From contig NZ_JFHE01000002.1 of the NCBI RefSeq assembly GCF_000698555.1, forward strand, positions 310,001 through 374,000: a stretch of DNA of 64,000 nt, in the 5' to 3' direction. The first letter of the stretch is position 1. Each line of letters starts with the position of its first letter. This document shows positions 63,303 through 64,000 of this stretch, piece by piece. The stretch comes from Caballeronia grimmiae (lineage in GTDB: Bacteria; Pseudomonadota; Gammaproteobacteria; Burkholderiales; Burkholderiaceae). The notes beneath the pieces are model-generated. The model did no database searches, had not been told where the DNA came from, and saw only the letters and a program-made list of their open reading frames with translations. The position numbers were made by a program, and so were the translations under genes.

Positions 63303-64000
63303 ATGATGCATCGAACCCCAAAGTTACGCACCCTCACGCTGTCCGTTGGATCTGCCGCGTTGTTCGCCCTATACCTGCCCGTGGCAAGCGCCGATGCGAC
63401 CGAGGCCGCTCCGCTGCATGCCGCCTCGCAGCCGCCCGGTCCCGACACCACGGTGCACATCACGGAGAGCTACGCGCGGCTCGTTGCGCGCGACGCCTGG
63501 TTCTGGGCCTGGCCGATGGTCAACATCTACAACCGCCGCCTTGCATTCGAGCGCGCTCCTGAGCCCGGTTTGTTCGGCGGCGTCGTTCCGCTCGCGCCAG
63601 TCAACCGGCTCTCGATGCTGAGCGATTACATCGAGCCGGGGCAACGCTGGGTGGCTTGCCCGAACCAGGACACGGTCTATGGTGCGAGCATCCTCGCGCT
63701 CGATGTGAGCCCCGCCGTCGTGCAGGTGCCCGACTTCGGCAAGCGCTTGGGGGTGTATCAGTTCGCCGATATCCGCACGGATAATTTCGCGCGTCTGGGC
63801 ACGATGTACGGCACCAAGCCCGGCTTCTATCTGGTCGTCGGGCCGAAGTGGAACGGAACGGTGCCCAAGGACATCGCCGGGGTGTTCCGCGCGACTTCGT
63901 CGACCGCGTTCGTCGTGCCGCGCATCTTCCAGGAAGACACGCCGGAAGACAGAGCGGCGATTCAGACGCTCATCCGCGATGTCGATGTCTATCCGCTTGC
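63303..64000 (+). CDS. DUF1254 family protein, N-terminal part (cut by window edge)
   Basis: The 232 visible residues begin with a signal peptide ending PVASADATE, then the DUF1254 pattern (DAWFWAWPMVNIYNRRLAFE; CPNQDTVYGASILALDVSPAVVQVPD). It lacks a lipobox, unlike the preceding paralogue, so it should be soluble in the periplasm. It starts 45 bases after the first DUF1254 gene and continues past the window. Confidence 0.88.
   Translation, partial: MMHRTPKLRTLTLSVGSAALFALYLPVASADATEAAPLHAASQPPGPDTTVHITESYARLVARDAWFWAWPMVNIYNRRLAFERAPEPGLFGGVVPLAPVNRLSMLSDYIEPGQRWVACPNQDTVYGASILALDVSPAVVQVPDFGKRLGVYQFADIRTDNFARLGTMYGTKPGFYLVVGPKWNGTVPKDIAGVFRATSSTAFVVPRIFQEDTPEDRAAIQTLIRDVDVYPL

Overview
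The window reads as chromosome or megaplasmid DNA of a Burkholderiaceae bacterium, most like Paraburkholderia or Caballeronia. It is GC-rich and densely coded, it carries a Burkholderia-type porin remnant, and its operon layouts (ActP with DUF485, protealysin with emfourin, DUF1302-DUF1329-RND) are familiar from that family. The genus is inferred from protein resemblance only. I see no rRNA, tRNA, CRISPR array, phage or intact insertion sequence.

Left part (1-15.3 kb, nearly all minus strand). A tyrosinase cut by the window edge is followed by a complete seven-gene pel operon in the order pelA-B-C-D-E-F-G. This operon makes and exports the cationic Pel exopolysaccharide under c-di-GMP control through PelD. 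A textbook sigma-54 (-24/-12) promoter lies about 160 bases upstream of pelA. Upstream of that sits a two-gene protealysin-like metalloprotease and emfourin inhibitor module.

Middle-left (15.3-30.5 kb). DUF485 and actP form an acetate/short-chain-acid uptake pair. Next comes what looks like a catabolic island for a nitrogen-containing small molecule. It has a PhyH-type dioxygenase, two sibling LysR regulators, a polyamine-type ABC importer joined to a Rieske oxygenase gene, and a divergent operon of flavin monooxygenase, Rid-family protein, DUF1028 protein and an ArgE-like amidohydrolase. The Rieske promoter region and the monooxygenase promoter region share a near-identical 12-base motif, which suggests one regulon.

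Middle (30.5-41.3 kb). This stretch mixes decay and signalling. It holds a porin gene and a secreted-protein gene that both lost their 3' halves at one junction, a broken old-yellow-enzyme gene and a GGDEF-domain remnant. Around these are a large hybrid sensor kinase and a TonB receptor-YfiR-GGDEF/EAL operon that should set c-di-GMP levels and may feed into pel.

Right part (41.3-64 kb). A lipid region starts with a long-chain acyl-CoA ligase, then DUF1302, DUF1329, a YCF48-type propeller and an RND transporter. These are followed by an alpha/beta hydrolase, a phasin-like protein and a wax-ester synthase/DGAT. A full beta-oxidation-like set comes next (two acyl-CoA dehydrogenases, a fused hydratase/3-hydroxyacyl-CoA dehydrogenase, a thiolase and an SDR), ending with two DUF1254 proteins, the last cut by the window. 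The four-gene DUF1302/DUF1329/YCF48/RND block looks like a trans-envelope machine for a hydrophobic molecule whose cargo is not obvious. It is my best candidate for an under-described system here.
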